64,000 nucleotides of DNA, from NCBI GenBank assembly GCA_019925105.1, contig JAHGAU010000041.1, positions 186,001 through 250,000 of the forward strand, given 5' to 3'. The notes below the pieces were generated by a model. It was not told where the DNA came from. It worked only from the letters and a program-made list of their open reading frames with translations, and made no database searches. Shown here one piece after another: positions 45,355-55,946 of this stretch. The position numbers were made by a program, and so were the translations under genes. Positions within the stretch are counted from its first letter, which is position 1; each line of letters opens with the position of its first letter. This DNA comes from Niebla homalea. Its lineage: Eukaryota > Ascomycota > Lecanoromycetes > Lecanorales > Ramalinaceae.

Positions 45355-46068
45355 GGGTGGAAGGGGGCGGGGGATGGTACTGTGTTGTTTATGGGTGTTG
45401 TTCTGATGGGAGGATTGGGGGCGTGCTGCGTATGGGAGGACAGATTGCGTGGATTTAGGGAGATGGGAAGAGTGAGGGGGGGCGAAGAGAGAGGGAGGGA
45501 GAGAGAGAGAGCAAGAGCGGGTCAAGAGGAGGTGGAGGTTGGGACTGGGTGGTCAGAGGTAATCGTCTGTTTCCAGCTCGTGGCCTATCCAGCGTATCTT
45601 GCTGAAACGAAGTACAGACCCTGACGGACGGGACAGTCTCGCCTGATGGGGGAGACATCCGCCTTCGTTCACATCACGCCTGTCGGGTGGAAATGAATCC
45701 GAAGGAAATGGAAGAAAAATGCAGCATGCGATAAAATGGGTACCTTGAGAGTCCTGCCAGGCCAAACCCGTGATGATCGCATCTATCAAGTTCATGGAGA
45801 GCTGCTCGCGAAATGCCATACTCATAATTCTGCACCTGCGTGCCATGCAATCCCGGGATCAGCGATTACGTGCCCACGCGAAACGGGCCCAACAGATCCA
45901 CGGCCGCGTTTGCCCGTTTCTAGTTATGCATGTGCGTGGTCGGTGACCCTCATTCCCCTGAGAGTGATTCCACGACATCCTCATATGATAAGCGCTATAT
46001 CCCAACCCCCTTCCATCTTGACCTCCCACCCCATACTCATACCATCCCCTCCATGAATGATCCCGAGT
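45355..46068. other. Intergenic region between convergent RPC11 and ankyrin genes
   Basis: No gene supported. Contains a GA-rich microsatellite-like stretch near 45,484-45,515 (GAGAGAGGGAGGGAGAGAGA). Convergent 3' ends lie on both sides. Confidence 0.5.
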
Positions 46069-46866
46069 TCAATCACTATCACTCTGACTCCCCGTCGGCC
46101 CCCCATCATCATCTCCCCCCGCCCCATTCGCTCCGATTTCCCTGGCCAAATGCTCCTTGACGATCAAATCACTCTCCCACTTCCCCAACACCTCCCTCAG
46201 CACCCCCAACCCCTTCCCATTGCCCCCGACCAGCAACCCCTGGGGCGTGACCCCCCTCCCGAATTCATTCCGGATCCGCGGATCCGCCCCGGCATCCAGT
46301 AACAACTCCACCCCGCCCATCAGCTCCTTCACCATCATCATCTGCTCTCCTTCGTCTTCTTGTTTTCCCGGGCTCTTGTGGGCGGCCTTCCCTTTGCCGC
46401 CGCCGTCCCCAGCCGCCGCAGCAGCAGCAGCATCGATCACATACCTGACAGCGCAGTGCAACGGCGTATCCCCACCATGCCGCTCCCGGGGCTCCACCTC
46501 TAGGCCTTCCTGATCGAGGAGGAGATCCAGGGTTTCGTCCGCGCCGCCGGCGGCGCAGATGTGGAGTGGGGTGCGGCCCAGCGGGTCGAGCGTGGTGTTG
46601 AGGAGGGAAGCCAGGGTTTTTTGTTGTTGCGGAGGGAGGGAGGAGGAGGAGGTGGAAGGGGGAGGGGGCACCTCGTATGAGGAAATGACGGTTTGGAGGA
46701 GGGAGCTGTTGTTGCGGCGGCAGGCTTCGAGGAGGAGTTCGGCGGGGGTGGCGCCTTGGTCCTGGTGGCGGGCGGGCGGGTCAGCGGTGGGGTGTTGAGG
46801 GGTTTGCGGGGGCCAAGAGGAAGGGGGAAGCGGGGAAGGGGAGGGGGAAGGTACTTCGTCGGCCAT
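46069..46866 (-). CDS. Small ankyrin-repeat protein
   Basis: Single exon, 265 residues. After a Pro-rich N-terminus comes a helix LLLEACRRNNSSLLQTVISS typical of the first half-repeat, then ankyrin repeats with LGRTPLHICAAGGADETLDL and GGDTPLHCAVRYV. An Ala-rich and Gly/Lys-rich insert interrupts the next repeat, which ends VELLLDAGADPRIRNEFG; a final segment GVTPQGLLV leads to an acidic, disordered C-terminus. Ankyrin repeats bind other proteins; a partner is not evident. Small cytosolic fungal ankyrin proteins of this size (Yar1-like and others) share the layout, but I see no diagnostic motif, so I give no symbol. The strong G/C and proline richness in the N-terminus lowers certainty of the exact start. 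Confidence 0.75.
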   Translation of the reverse strand: MADEVPSPSPSPLPPSSWPPQTPQHPTADPPARHQDQGATPAELLLEACRRNNSSLLQTVISSYEVPPPPSTSSSSLPPQQQKTLASLLNTTLDPLGRTPLHICAAGGADETLDLLLDQEGLEVEPRERHGGDTPLHCAVRYVIDAAAAAAAGDGGGKGKAAHKSPGKQEDEGEQMMMVKELMGGVELLLDAGADPRIRNEFGRGVTPQGLLVGGNGKGLGVLREVLGKWESDLIVKEHLAREIGANGAGGDDDGGPTGSQSDSD

Positions 46867-47489
46867 CGTCTAGGACGGGGGCTTTATGAGGAAGTTGGAG
46901 GATCTGGTGGATGATAATGTCGGATGATGCAGTTGCATTTATTGGAGTCGCGGGGATTCAGGTAGCGTATGTCGTCAAGTAGACTGCATCGTATAAGTGC
47001 TGTCTGTGAATGGGAAGGGTTTGGACGGTTTGGTTTGGGTTGTAATTGGAGGTCAACGGGGAAAGGAATGGTTGCTTATAAGCAGCACGTGGAGTGGCTC
47101 AAACAAAAGCATGGTTGGCTGAAACCAGGCACGTCTTCGTATGATCATTTTTCTTTACGGGCATTCATAGAATCAATTCATTCAAGAATAGTGCTCTATA
47201 TGGAGAGGGTCATTAACAGCAATCATAGGACTTTGTAAATTTCATTCCAATACATTCATCTAGGTCTATATTTACAGAGGAGCGTGTCCTGATGAAATGC
47301 TACCCAAATTCGTCAATTATAAAGTAAACCGGCAATTCATATTTATAGGTCCTGCCACACCAAATGACTTCAAGACGATCTTCAGGCCACGCGGTCCTGT
47401 ATGCACTGCATACGGAGGACAGGGTATCTTCGAGACAAATGACGACCAAAAATAAGACTATGGACATTGTTGTGGTTTCGATAGCCCTT
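46867..47489. other. Intergenic region, no feature seen
   Basis: Contains the ankyrin gene's upstream region and the 3' flank of the rhodopsin-like gene. I see no gene, tRNA or repeat. Confidence 0.5.
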
Positions 47490-48694
47490 CTACACCTCAT
47501 GCCCCTCTCTTGCTCTCTCATAATGCTCACGTCGTGTGTGCTGGCCAGGTGTGGCATCATGATAGTAGCCAAACCCCTTCTCGTCTTTACCCAGCTTCTC
47601 AAATCCTTCTCGTGTAGGACTCGCGTACCTGGAGGGGCCTTTGACGGCAGCAGTGGTTGTCACCACATCCTTGGACGATTGCTTGCGCATAGGGATCGAC
47701 CGCGCAGCGTCCTCTCCATTCGAAGGCTTATCGCTGAGAGCCTGACTCGTCGGCGTCTGTTGCTGGGACGACTTGGAACGAGAGCGGATAAAGGAACGCG
47801 AGCTGGTCCATAAAGGGCGGATTGTAGGTAGACAGGCGCAGATGATCGACAGGCAGAGCTCAGCAGCGGTCCAGTAGTCGGAGTCGACGTAGGTCCAGTC
47901 ACCATCAAGTGGATCGATCTGGTCAAAGGTGGTGATGCGTATGATGGAGGTGACCATTGTCAAGGCTCCCAACGCGAAGATGAACGTCACTGCCATTTTG
48001 ATCTTAAGGGAAGTCTGAAGGCGCCAGACCAAAGGCATGGGCATGAGAAGGATGATTCCGTCGAATGAAACGTTCAATGCCGCAGTGGCCTTGAAGAGCT
48101 TGATTGAGTCGATACAGTGGCCATCTTTGAGACGGTGCCATGCCTTGTCGACGGGAGTGCACTCGAAGATGTCGACTAGGACAGTGGAGATGATGTAGCA
48201 CACCATGACGCCGAGCATAACATCGACGAATTGGGTGAAGCGGCGGTTGACGAAGAAAATGCGGCGGTAGAGGAGAAGGATGGAGATCTTGGTGAGAGGC
48301 CAGGTGATGGTGTAGAGGATGTTGGCTGGAAAGCCGATCTGTTACCTGTGTAAGTGGGATGAAAGAGGTTTGGAAGAGAGGAAATTGATGGGCCTACCTT
48401 GGCTCCGAATGCTTGCTGAGACTTGGTGACGGTGAGTTGATGCTTTCCCAAGCCAGCTGCGATGAACGCGAAATTACAGACAAAGACGCCGCACAGAAAT
48501 ATCAAAGCGAGGCCAATACACCAGTCGTCGAGACCCAGACCAGGACCAACCTTTCGCGATGCGAAGCGAGCTATCACGACCAGAATGCTGGCCGTGAGCA
48601 TGATCACATAGAAGGCAATCAGCCCTGGTTGCCTGGAGTCACTGGCATGGGACAGCTGAAAGTCAACGACTGATTGGGGTATTTCGCTCGACAT
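47490..48694 (-). CDS. Seven-helix fungal rhodopsin-like (PTH11-related) membrane protein
   Basis: Family of fungal integral membrane proteins with a rhodopsin-like seven-helix fold, related to the PTH11-type receptor family but here without the extracellular CFEM domain. Exons 48694-48398 and 48338-47490 (phase 0) give 381 residues. Helices can be read at LIAFYVIMLTASILVVIA, CIGLALIFLCGVFVCNFAFI, PANILYTITWPLTKISILLL, VDVMLGVMVCYIISTVLVDI, ATAALNVSFDGIILLMPMPL, VTFIFALGALTMVTSIIRIT and WTAAELCLSIICACLPTIRP. The family signatures GLDDW after helix 1, LYRRIF after helix 3 and the ECTPVDKAWH loop with a Cys later paired by HCID are present. The C-terminal tail of about 110 residues is Ser/Lys-rich and cytosolic. 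Ligand and function are unknown. Confidence 0.87.
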
Positions 48695-50601
48695 ATTGAG
48701 TTCCTGGTGGAGTGCTCAACAATGGGCAATGTGTAGTGGTGCTGCGATGAATACACGACTGTCGTTCGCGAACGAGAGCTACCACACGTATGGTGTCGCA
48801 ATTAATTGCTGGAGGGGCGAATACTGCAGGAGGAAGTTGTTGAAGGTTGATCGGATGGAACTCATCAGGCCTTACATGAAGAGGGGACATTGTATTGTAG
48901 GGTGTAGGGATGGTATAAACGAGCTTGTATCGCATGTCTCAGTAGTAGCAACTAGAAGGCGGCCAGGCGAAGCCATCCCGGGAAATGTGGGTGGTGTGTA
49001 TCTGGTGTGCTACTTCAACTTGACGTCGTGGTCTGCTTGTTGGAGTATAGCTGCCGCGGGATGGAGACTGTCGCATTTCCGATTGGTTTACGAAGATGAT
49101 CGAGAATATCACTGCCAAAAATGACGTAGCTACAAGCTGTTAGCTCTTTGGCTAAGGTTGGAGGGACAGAATCTGAACCGCTCGACCCACTCATCGGCAT
49201 GATTAGTTATTGTCGAATTCATATTATCAGAGCTGAATTGATAATTGGAATCATGAATATCTGAGATGGGGAGGATATGGAAGGCTGATTGAGGCTCATC
49301 ATTGGGAAGACCAGATCCCCCGGACCATCTCTTGGTTGATGCTACCATCACTTGGAATGATCATGCGCCTTGGAGTGAACTCCATGAGATACATCGAGAT
49401 TCAAGAGGGACCTGTCGCCAATCATGCATGGATAAGGTATATTGGTTCCGCCATGCAGCCGTAGATAAACGAAAATGTATTATTATGATTGGAGGCTGTC
49501 CATCTCAGTGACGCAGGGGGCTTCGCTACTGACGACGGAAGAACAAGCCAATCGACGCCGTTCCCATCTTCAACTTTGGCTTCGCTGGTTGGTCCCTTGC
49601 CAGCCAGGCTTTTTTTCGCCTGACATACGTCAATCGACTTCAATCGATTGGATTGGTGCGCCTGGCTAGTCTCTGCTTCCCACATCACGTGACTGACCCT
49701 TTTCGACTCGGTAATGTTTACCCCTTCGAGTCTACCTGCCCTTGCTGACTGCTGATCTCTTGCAATGATATTCCGTACCGGTTAACGTTTGCTCGTGGCA
49801 TTATTCCATCGCGTGCTCTCACATGCGTGAGAAGTTTGATACTTACGCCACAGCCATGTGCGTTGTACAGAGTACTGAATACCCATCTCGGTACCAAGGT
49901 ACATTCTGGCTGTCTTGCATGGAGCGCTAGGACCCTCGACTACAGCAACATCACGACACACGAACAAGACATGCTGCGCTTTTCATGCAATTATCTGGAT
50001 TGCCATCTGCAACTTGTTCCCTAGACTGCAGCACGGTCTCCCGTGAAAATTCGGCTCCCACGGCAGCCGCCCAAAAATGCTTACAGTAGTGTGGCCACGT
50101 CGGCTCATACGATCAAAGATCCTTCCCCACAGCAGGAAATTTATCGACTTAAAGATGCGACAAGCGGCCGGAATCCATATCTTATTGGCCAGACGACACA
50201 CTCCGTCAACTCAGCTTCTTGCGGCTCCCCATCCGGAGCTTGTCCGGTGAAGGTTCGTCCATCGTCGAGAAACGCTGTTGGTAAACTTGAGTTCGCACGT
50301 AGTAGCTGAGTCTCAGCTGGAGCATCTTTACCCGTCCAAGTCAGATCGGACAGAGAAAGACATGAGTCTCGCAAGCCCATATAAGAACCTGTCGTGCCTC
50401 ACCAACAATGTGGCAAATGCAACCTGTGAGCATTCAAACACATTGACAGAAAAGACATCTGAGGCAGCAAAACTTCAACTTTTGGAATCGTCTGAGTCTG
50501 AAAGCGATAAGCGAAGCATTGGCCAGCTACTGGCATACTGTAAACAAATCGTTTGAGAAGATACCATTTTCCGGGGCATCAAGGTCCTTATACCTACCAC
50601 T
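48695..50601. other. Gene-free 1.9-kb region upstream of carboxylesterase
   Basis: No gene supported. Separates the divergent rhodopsin-like and carboxylesterase genes. The plus-strand open frame at about 50278-50556 has no recognisable feature and may be part of the esterase leader. No repeats or RNA genes found. Confidence 0.45.
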
Positions 50602-52525
50602 ATGCGTAACCAATACTTTATAACCTCCCTCGCCTCACTGCTTGCACTTCTTGCATCCTCACAAATCAGCGCCGCACCTACCAAGGAGACAACCCCAGAT
50701 GCAGCAGAGTCGATAGACCGTGAACCGCACGTGGATCTTGGATACGCCATCTACAAACCAACATTCTACAATGTAAGCAAATATCTTTTCAATGATTATT
50801 ACTCTCAGGTAGTAACGCAAATGCCATCATCAAGGACACTGGGAAGTATTACAACTTCTCAAACATTCGCTATGCCGCCCCACCTCTAGGCGCCCTTCGA
50901 TTTTCCGACCCACAGCCGCCAGAGAATCAGAGGAGTCTTGGCGTTCAAGACGGAACGAAAGCGAATATCTGCCCACAAGCTGCTCCATCATGGTGGAACT
51001 GGCGAAATGTTGGGATCCCGGATGGCCAAGTGATTCCGATTGGAAACTCTACGCTACCCGAGAGCGAAGACTGCTTGTTCTTGGATGTTGTTGTTCCCGA
51101 GAGTGTGTACAATAATGGCGGGAAGGGCAAGAATGGCAAGCTCGCGCCTGTCATGATCAATATTCATGGGGGTGGCTTCTTCATCGGAGACAAAGCGACT
51201 CTATACCCCCCGCAGGGTCTCATCGCGGCTAGCAATAATGAGATGGTCTTTGTCACCATGAACTATCGGGTGAGTTCTTCTCAAATTTCTCTTGTACCCA
51301 TTAGCCCAGAACGAGAACAAGTAGGGGCTCCTATGCTAACGTATCTCTGCAGCTCACTGCTTTTGGCTTCTTGGGCGGTCTTGACAAAGCATCATCGAAC
51401 TCAACATCCCAAAACGCCGGCTTGCTGGATCAGCGCATGGCGCTCAAATGGGTACAGCAGTATATCCATCTCTTTGGTGGAGACAAGTCGCAAGTCACAA
51501 TCTACGGTGAATCAGGTGGCGGGGCGAGCGTCATGTTCCACGCCGTTGCTTACGGCGGTGAGAAGGAAACCGACCTCTTCCACCGTGTCGTAGGCCAGAG
51601 TCCCGGTCCCCAAGTAGGGGCGCCTGCCAACCAAAAGAAGGCCGGAGAAGCATTTCTGAAAGCTCTTGGCGTCTCAAGCGTAGATGAAGCGAGGAAGCTG
51701 GACACAGAAGTGCTCAAGAAGGCGAACCTGGAGGCGGAAAGGGCTTTCCCCTACTTCGGCCCCCTCGTAGACGGCGACCTCGTCCCCGACCTCCCCTCCC
51801 AACTCTACGTCAAAGGCCGACACGTCAAGAACCTCCAGGTCATGGCCGGCCACAACTCCAACGAGGCCGGGCTCTTCACCTCCCCAACTCAGAACTCCCA
51901 AGCCGCCTTTGATGCTTTCCTCTCCGCTCAGTTCCCCACCTCCAGCAAAGAGCAGATAGATTACATCAACCACACCCTCTACCCCCCGCCCCCCGCGCCT
52001 GGGCACGATTACGACTCCCAGTATCAACGCCTCGCCCAACTGGACGCGGACGTCTACAATCAGTGCTGGACCACCCTCCTAGCCGCCACCTACGTCGGAT
52101 CGGGCGCGCACAACTTCATCTTCGGCGTCGACCCGGGCTACCACGCCCAGGACCTCTCCTACACCTTCTACAACGGGCAAGCCTTCCAAGTTGACGTCAA
52201 CACCACCGTCGCCGAGGTGCTCCAGCAGGCCATCGCCAACTTCGTCGTCTACGGTGATCCCAACGGACAAGCCAGCTCCCCCGCCGTTCTCACCCAGAAG
52301 AGGTGGGAGGGTGGTGGCGCTGGTGGGTATGGGGCGGGGAATGTGCCGTTGCCGCTGTTCCCGAGGTGGACGGCCAATCAGGCCGCCGTGATCAAGGGCG
52401 GGCCGGCTGCGATCCGGGATGCACCGCTGGTGAATCTGACGAACGGGGGCCTTTTTGAAGCCAGCGAGGCGGCGGCAGGGAGGTGCGGCTGGTTCTTCGA
52501 GACGGGGTTCGCCAACTCGAATTGA
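50602..52525 (+). CDS. Secreted type-B carboxylesterase
   Basis: Alpha/beta-hydrolase of the carboxylesterase/lipase type-B family, hydrolysing ester bonds outside the cell. Exons 50602-50772, 50835-51269 and 51353-52525 (all phase 0) give 592 residues. The N-terminus MRNQYFITSLASLLALLASS is a signal peptide, cleaved near ISAAP. Family motifs in order: YYNFSNIRYAAPPLGALRF, SEDCLFLDV, oxyanion-hole HGGG (about residue 168), and the nucleophile elbow GESGGG with Ser near residue 256. The acid is probably Glu in NSNEAGLF and the base His in GYHAQDL. Several N-glycosylation sites (NST, NHT, NTT) fit secretion. Intron 1 ends at CATCAAG; a nearer AG (CTCAG) would break the frame. Substrate is unclear; the fungal cluster of such enzymes is broad. 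Confidence 0.88.
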
Positions 52526-53963
52526 CGGTCCAGCTTGTTTCTGGAATAAGTCCTGATCCCCTTGGATCATGATGGATGTTTGGACAGGACCCCGAATGGT
52601 TGCTCAAAGAGCCTCCAGAGCAGGAAAGGGGAGAGTGGGGTGGGCAGGTTGGGGGGCCGGGTTGGGGGAAGAAAGCCCAAAACAAAAGTGCTTGTTTGAC
52701 ATTTGTACATAGACTCCCGCACACGAACACTGAGTACATACAAAATGCAGTCCTTGCTATTCTCCCGGAGACTGATCCACACACTCCACACCGAACTCTT
52801 CCGGAAATTGAAGCGAACAGCCAAGGGAAGTCACATCTGTCACCCTTATCAGAGAAGCCGATCGCCCGCCCTTGATCGCATACTGTCACACGCCTCAGTA
52901 GATGAGTGGGTATGAATAGGTAGGTGTGTATTGAGAGTGTGATCTACGCATGAAATGAATCTATGAAAGAATGAACAAAGTATGTCTACAGGAAATACGA
53001 GGGTGTACTATAATGTACGGCAATCTGAAAATATATACACGTGCTTTTCGAGTGTCTTGGCACCGCTCCACCGACCCACCATGCCTACACCTAGGCTGAC
53101 ACATAGCTCGTGCTTATTGTTGAGACCGCGTGTAGGTTGTCTTGATGATGATGATGATGATGATGATGACGATGGGAACTAAAGGAAAAACGTGTTGAAC
53201 GTCAAACGACTGTCGTGACGGAGACAATGGAAACGGACAGTGTGTCGAAAAGTTGAAACGACGGGTTGAACGAACGCCAGGACAGTCTTGTAACAGTAAT
53301 GACCGATATTTAACTAACGACGGCGATGTTTTGCATGCTGGTCGGGACAACGAGAGGTGATGGCTTTGTTGAGAGGTGGTTGTTGTCACAGCTTTGGGGC
53401 CTTTTAACTGACGACGTGGTGAGTTTCCGACAAACAGTGATGGTGTTGGTGCTGGGAAATGTGGGCGCTTATTCATCACACGTAACGGACGCTGGGTCGG
53501 TGTCTCAGTGCCTGATGGTGTGTTCGATGGGGGCAGAGTAGGATTTGAACCCGTCATTGGTGAATGTTTAACCGATAATGCGCGTGCCGACGATATAGAC
53601 TCTGATACGGAAAGAACGTCGTCTAAGAGTTCGGTGATGTCTCCTTTATCAATTCTGTTTCAAGAATCGATTCATCCCGCCCTCAAATGAGCTGAGCGTT
53701 TTGTTTCTGGTTGATTATCCTTTAACCGAGATCTCAGGATGGCATGCTCCGTCGAGTATCATCGCTGCTTGGACGTTCAAACGCGCCATTACCGTGAAGC
53801 CTATCATCTTTTCTTTATCCAGCACGGCCTTCAAACGTTGTAAGTCCTTTGCGATCGTGATGTGTATACTTTTGTTCGGCGCATTCGGCGATGTATAACA
53901 GGGGACTGGTAATGCATGAACGTGTACTTTATGCCTTGGATCAGCCTCGATCGCAAGATACGC
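52526..53963. other. Gene-free region between esterase and HET pseudogene
   Basis: No gene supported. Contains the (GAT)n microsatellite at 53144-53169 and a region (53,200-53,700) with many short open frames. A weak tRNA-like T-arm near 53,530 on the minus strand was examined and rejected. Confidence 0.45.
53144..53169. repeat. (GAT)n microsatellite
   Basis: About nine GAT trinucleotides with a single interruption (GAC) near the right end. Confidence 0.9.
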
Positions 53964-55312
53964 TCATTCCAGGAAGACATCCTGCCAGCCGGAAGAGCTG
54001 AGCGAACGCCAGGCATGCTGCCGAAATGCAGAATCGAGAAAAGTGTAGTGATTTGACGCATTTGGCCGCAGGCAGTAAGCATTGTCAGATCCCTTGGACA
54101 GTGAAAGGATGTCACCCCTAGATATTGACCTTGGTCCCACAAGCATTTTGCCCGATTTCGTAATGAAGAATTTCCGGTTTTGGGTAAAGAGCGTTACATG
54201 GTGCAGGAACTTGGATGCCTTGACTAGACAGTCATCTTCTTGTATCAAAGTAGCATATTTCTCGACCCCTTGGGCATGAGGCGTCCTCGAAATCAGGAAG
54301 GCAGGAAGGCCCTGGTGGATGTCATGAAATCCAAGGTAGTCGTCAACAAAGATCTCTTCGAGCTGAGTAATAGTTTTGCGTTCACCCACTTCGTCCTTGG
54401 ATCTTGATTCCCCGTTCCAGTGCATCATCCGGCGTATAAGAGCTTGCAAGTTCAGGTCGTGGTGCTCAGCTGCAATATGCAAACAATCGATGAGATCTTG
54501 GGGACAGAGATCCATCATTACACTATTCGCGGCAACCATCACCTCACCCACGACCCCAGCATCTACACCCATGATCTGAGAGCCTAGAGACCACCGCACA
54601 TTCCAGCCTAGCCTGTTGAATTGATTATCAGTTTGATTCACTTGATAGGTGGGCGAACGGCAGAGACACTGTAGTCGGGCACCCAAGCTGGAAGATTTGA
54701 AACGCGCTTGTCGGAGGGATCCTGAGAGAGCGTGACGAGGTGATAGGATACAGTTTTTTGGACCAGGTCTGGCAGGGCATAGTTGATTCTGAACGCATGT
54801 GCATGCCGGGGATATCTATGAGTCAACCCAAGAAGAGCCAATATCTTATCTCTGAGATCTGTCACCCCGATGTCCGTGGCTGCAAGGATGGGAGCTTGGA
54901 GTGCCTGTACACTCTTGTGGTTTTCATTCGACAGGATGTCGGTGTGCAAATGTACGTTGTGCCAGCGCACTATGTTATCAAATGGCATGAGTTTGCCGTA
55001 GATGCCTATATGTACTTGACCACAGATCAAAGCTTTCTCGTTCTTTTCATAAGCTTGAAGACTCTACGGTCATTGTCATGAGCGATGCCAAGCCATGCAA
55101 ACCTCCACGGGCTTTTCATATATGTACCTCATCAAAGTAAGCTGCTGACTATTTTCCCCGAAGTCGTCTTGATTGATATAACATGGACGGACTCCCGATA
55201 AAAATGGTTTAAAAGTCGGCATACGAAGATCTCTCTTCTGACTCGAGATGGACCAGGTCCAAAGGATCAATACAGCGACCGATTGTGCAATGCTCAGGGT
55301 AGGACTATCCAC
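53964..55312 (-). pseudogene. Decayed HET-domain gene (heterokaryon incompatibility type)
   Basis: HET-domain proteins take part in fungal non-self recognition. In reading order I recognise the HET core piece CYINQDDFGENSQQLTLMRY (near 55190, equivalent to the ICINQ motif), then a region with GIAHDND-type sequence in another frame, the family block TDLRDKILALLGLTHRYPRH (about 54,860), LPAWVPDYSVSA (about 54,690), and C-terminally FFITKSGKMLVGPRSISRGD (about 54,150). The N-terminal part of the HET domain is missing or not recognisable. Frame changes occur near 55,090 and near 55,030, and between the last two blocks only a 29-nt gap with GT and AG ends could join the frames, too short for a usual intron. 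I therefore call it a pseudogene. The stop codon is at 53964-53966; the 5' limit is approximate. Confidence 0.78.
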
Positions 55313-55946
55313 GTTCTGCCGGTAAAGAATACCCTATTGGCCAGGCTCTGACATAAGGATGCTGCCAAGTCTCACCATGTTTTGGGCCTCTTATCAGTTC
55401 ATATTGAGAAGATAGTATCTTAATTTTATAGACAAAATAGTAAGATATATAACCATCCCCAACCACCATCAATAACGTGGGATCATACGGATTATGCGCG
55501 GTAGTAGCTGCCGCACATGTAGAGGCACTGCACCGAAGGCTGCCACACCTCTTAGGACTATGACTGGATTGGTCAGCTCTTGCGATGGGTGCATAAAGGG
55601 CATTCTCACACTGGCCACACCTCTCAGGATTATGACTTGATTCATCAGCTCTTGTGATGGGTGCATGATGGGCGCACCATCACACTGTGTGCTGAGCGAA
55701 AATTAATTCTGCAGGCGCCTCTGAGTGCTATCGTTAACGTAAGTACATTGTACTAGTAGTGGGGACCATGGCCAGCTCTTAGCTGAATTCCTTTAAGTAC
55801 AAGCCATGCGCCACTTCTTTTTTGATTTTGGTTTTTTACTCAGTCTGCGATTTAGATAGCTGGGTACTAAGGCTACCACTTCATATCTTCTTTAATCCCT
55901 TGACTAGACCCGCCAGGGTAATGCCGGCGCGCCACGGCCTTGTAAA
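55313..55946. other. Region between divergent HET pseudogene and hydrolase/NB-ARC gene
   Basis: No gene supported. Includes AT-rich DNA (55,380-55,460) and the duplicated repeat at 55542-55690. Confidence 0.5.
55542..55687. repeat. Two tandem copies of a ~73-bp unit
   Basis: Copy 1 is 55542-55613 and copy 2 is 55614-55687; both contain GCCACACCTCT, AGGA(C/T)TATGACT and CAGCTCTTG(C/T)GATGGGTGCAT. In reverse complement, the second copy and its flank (CAGTGTGATGGTG...) resemble the 46-bp repeat region at 44.2 kb. Confidence 0.85.

Noticed and set aside
53520..53600. Minus-strand tRNA-like T arm (GGGTTCAAATCC) with a partial acceptor match
   Set aside because: The T stem does not pair and there is no normal D arm.
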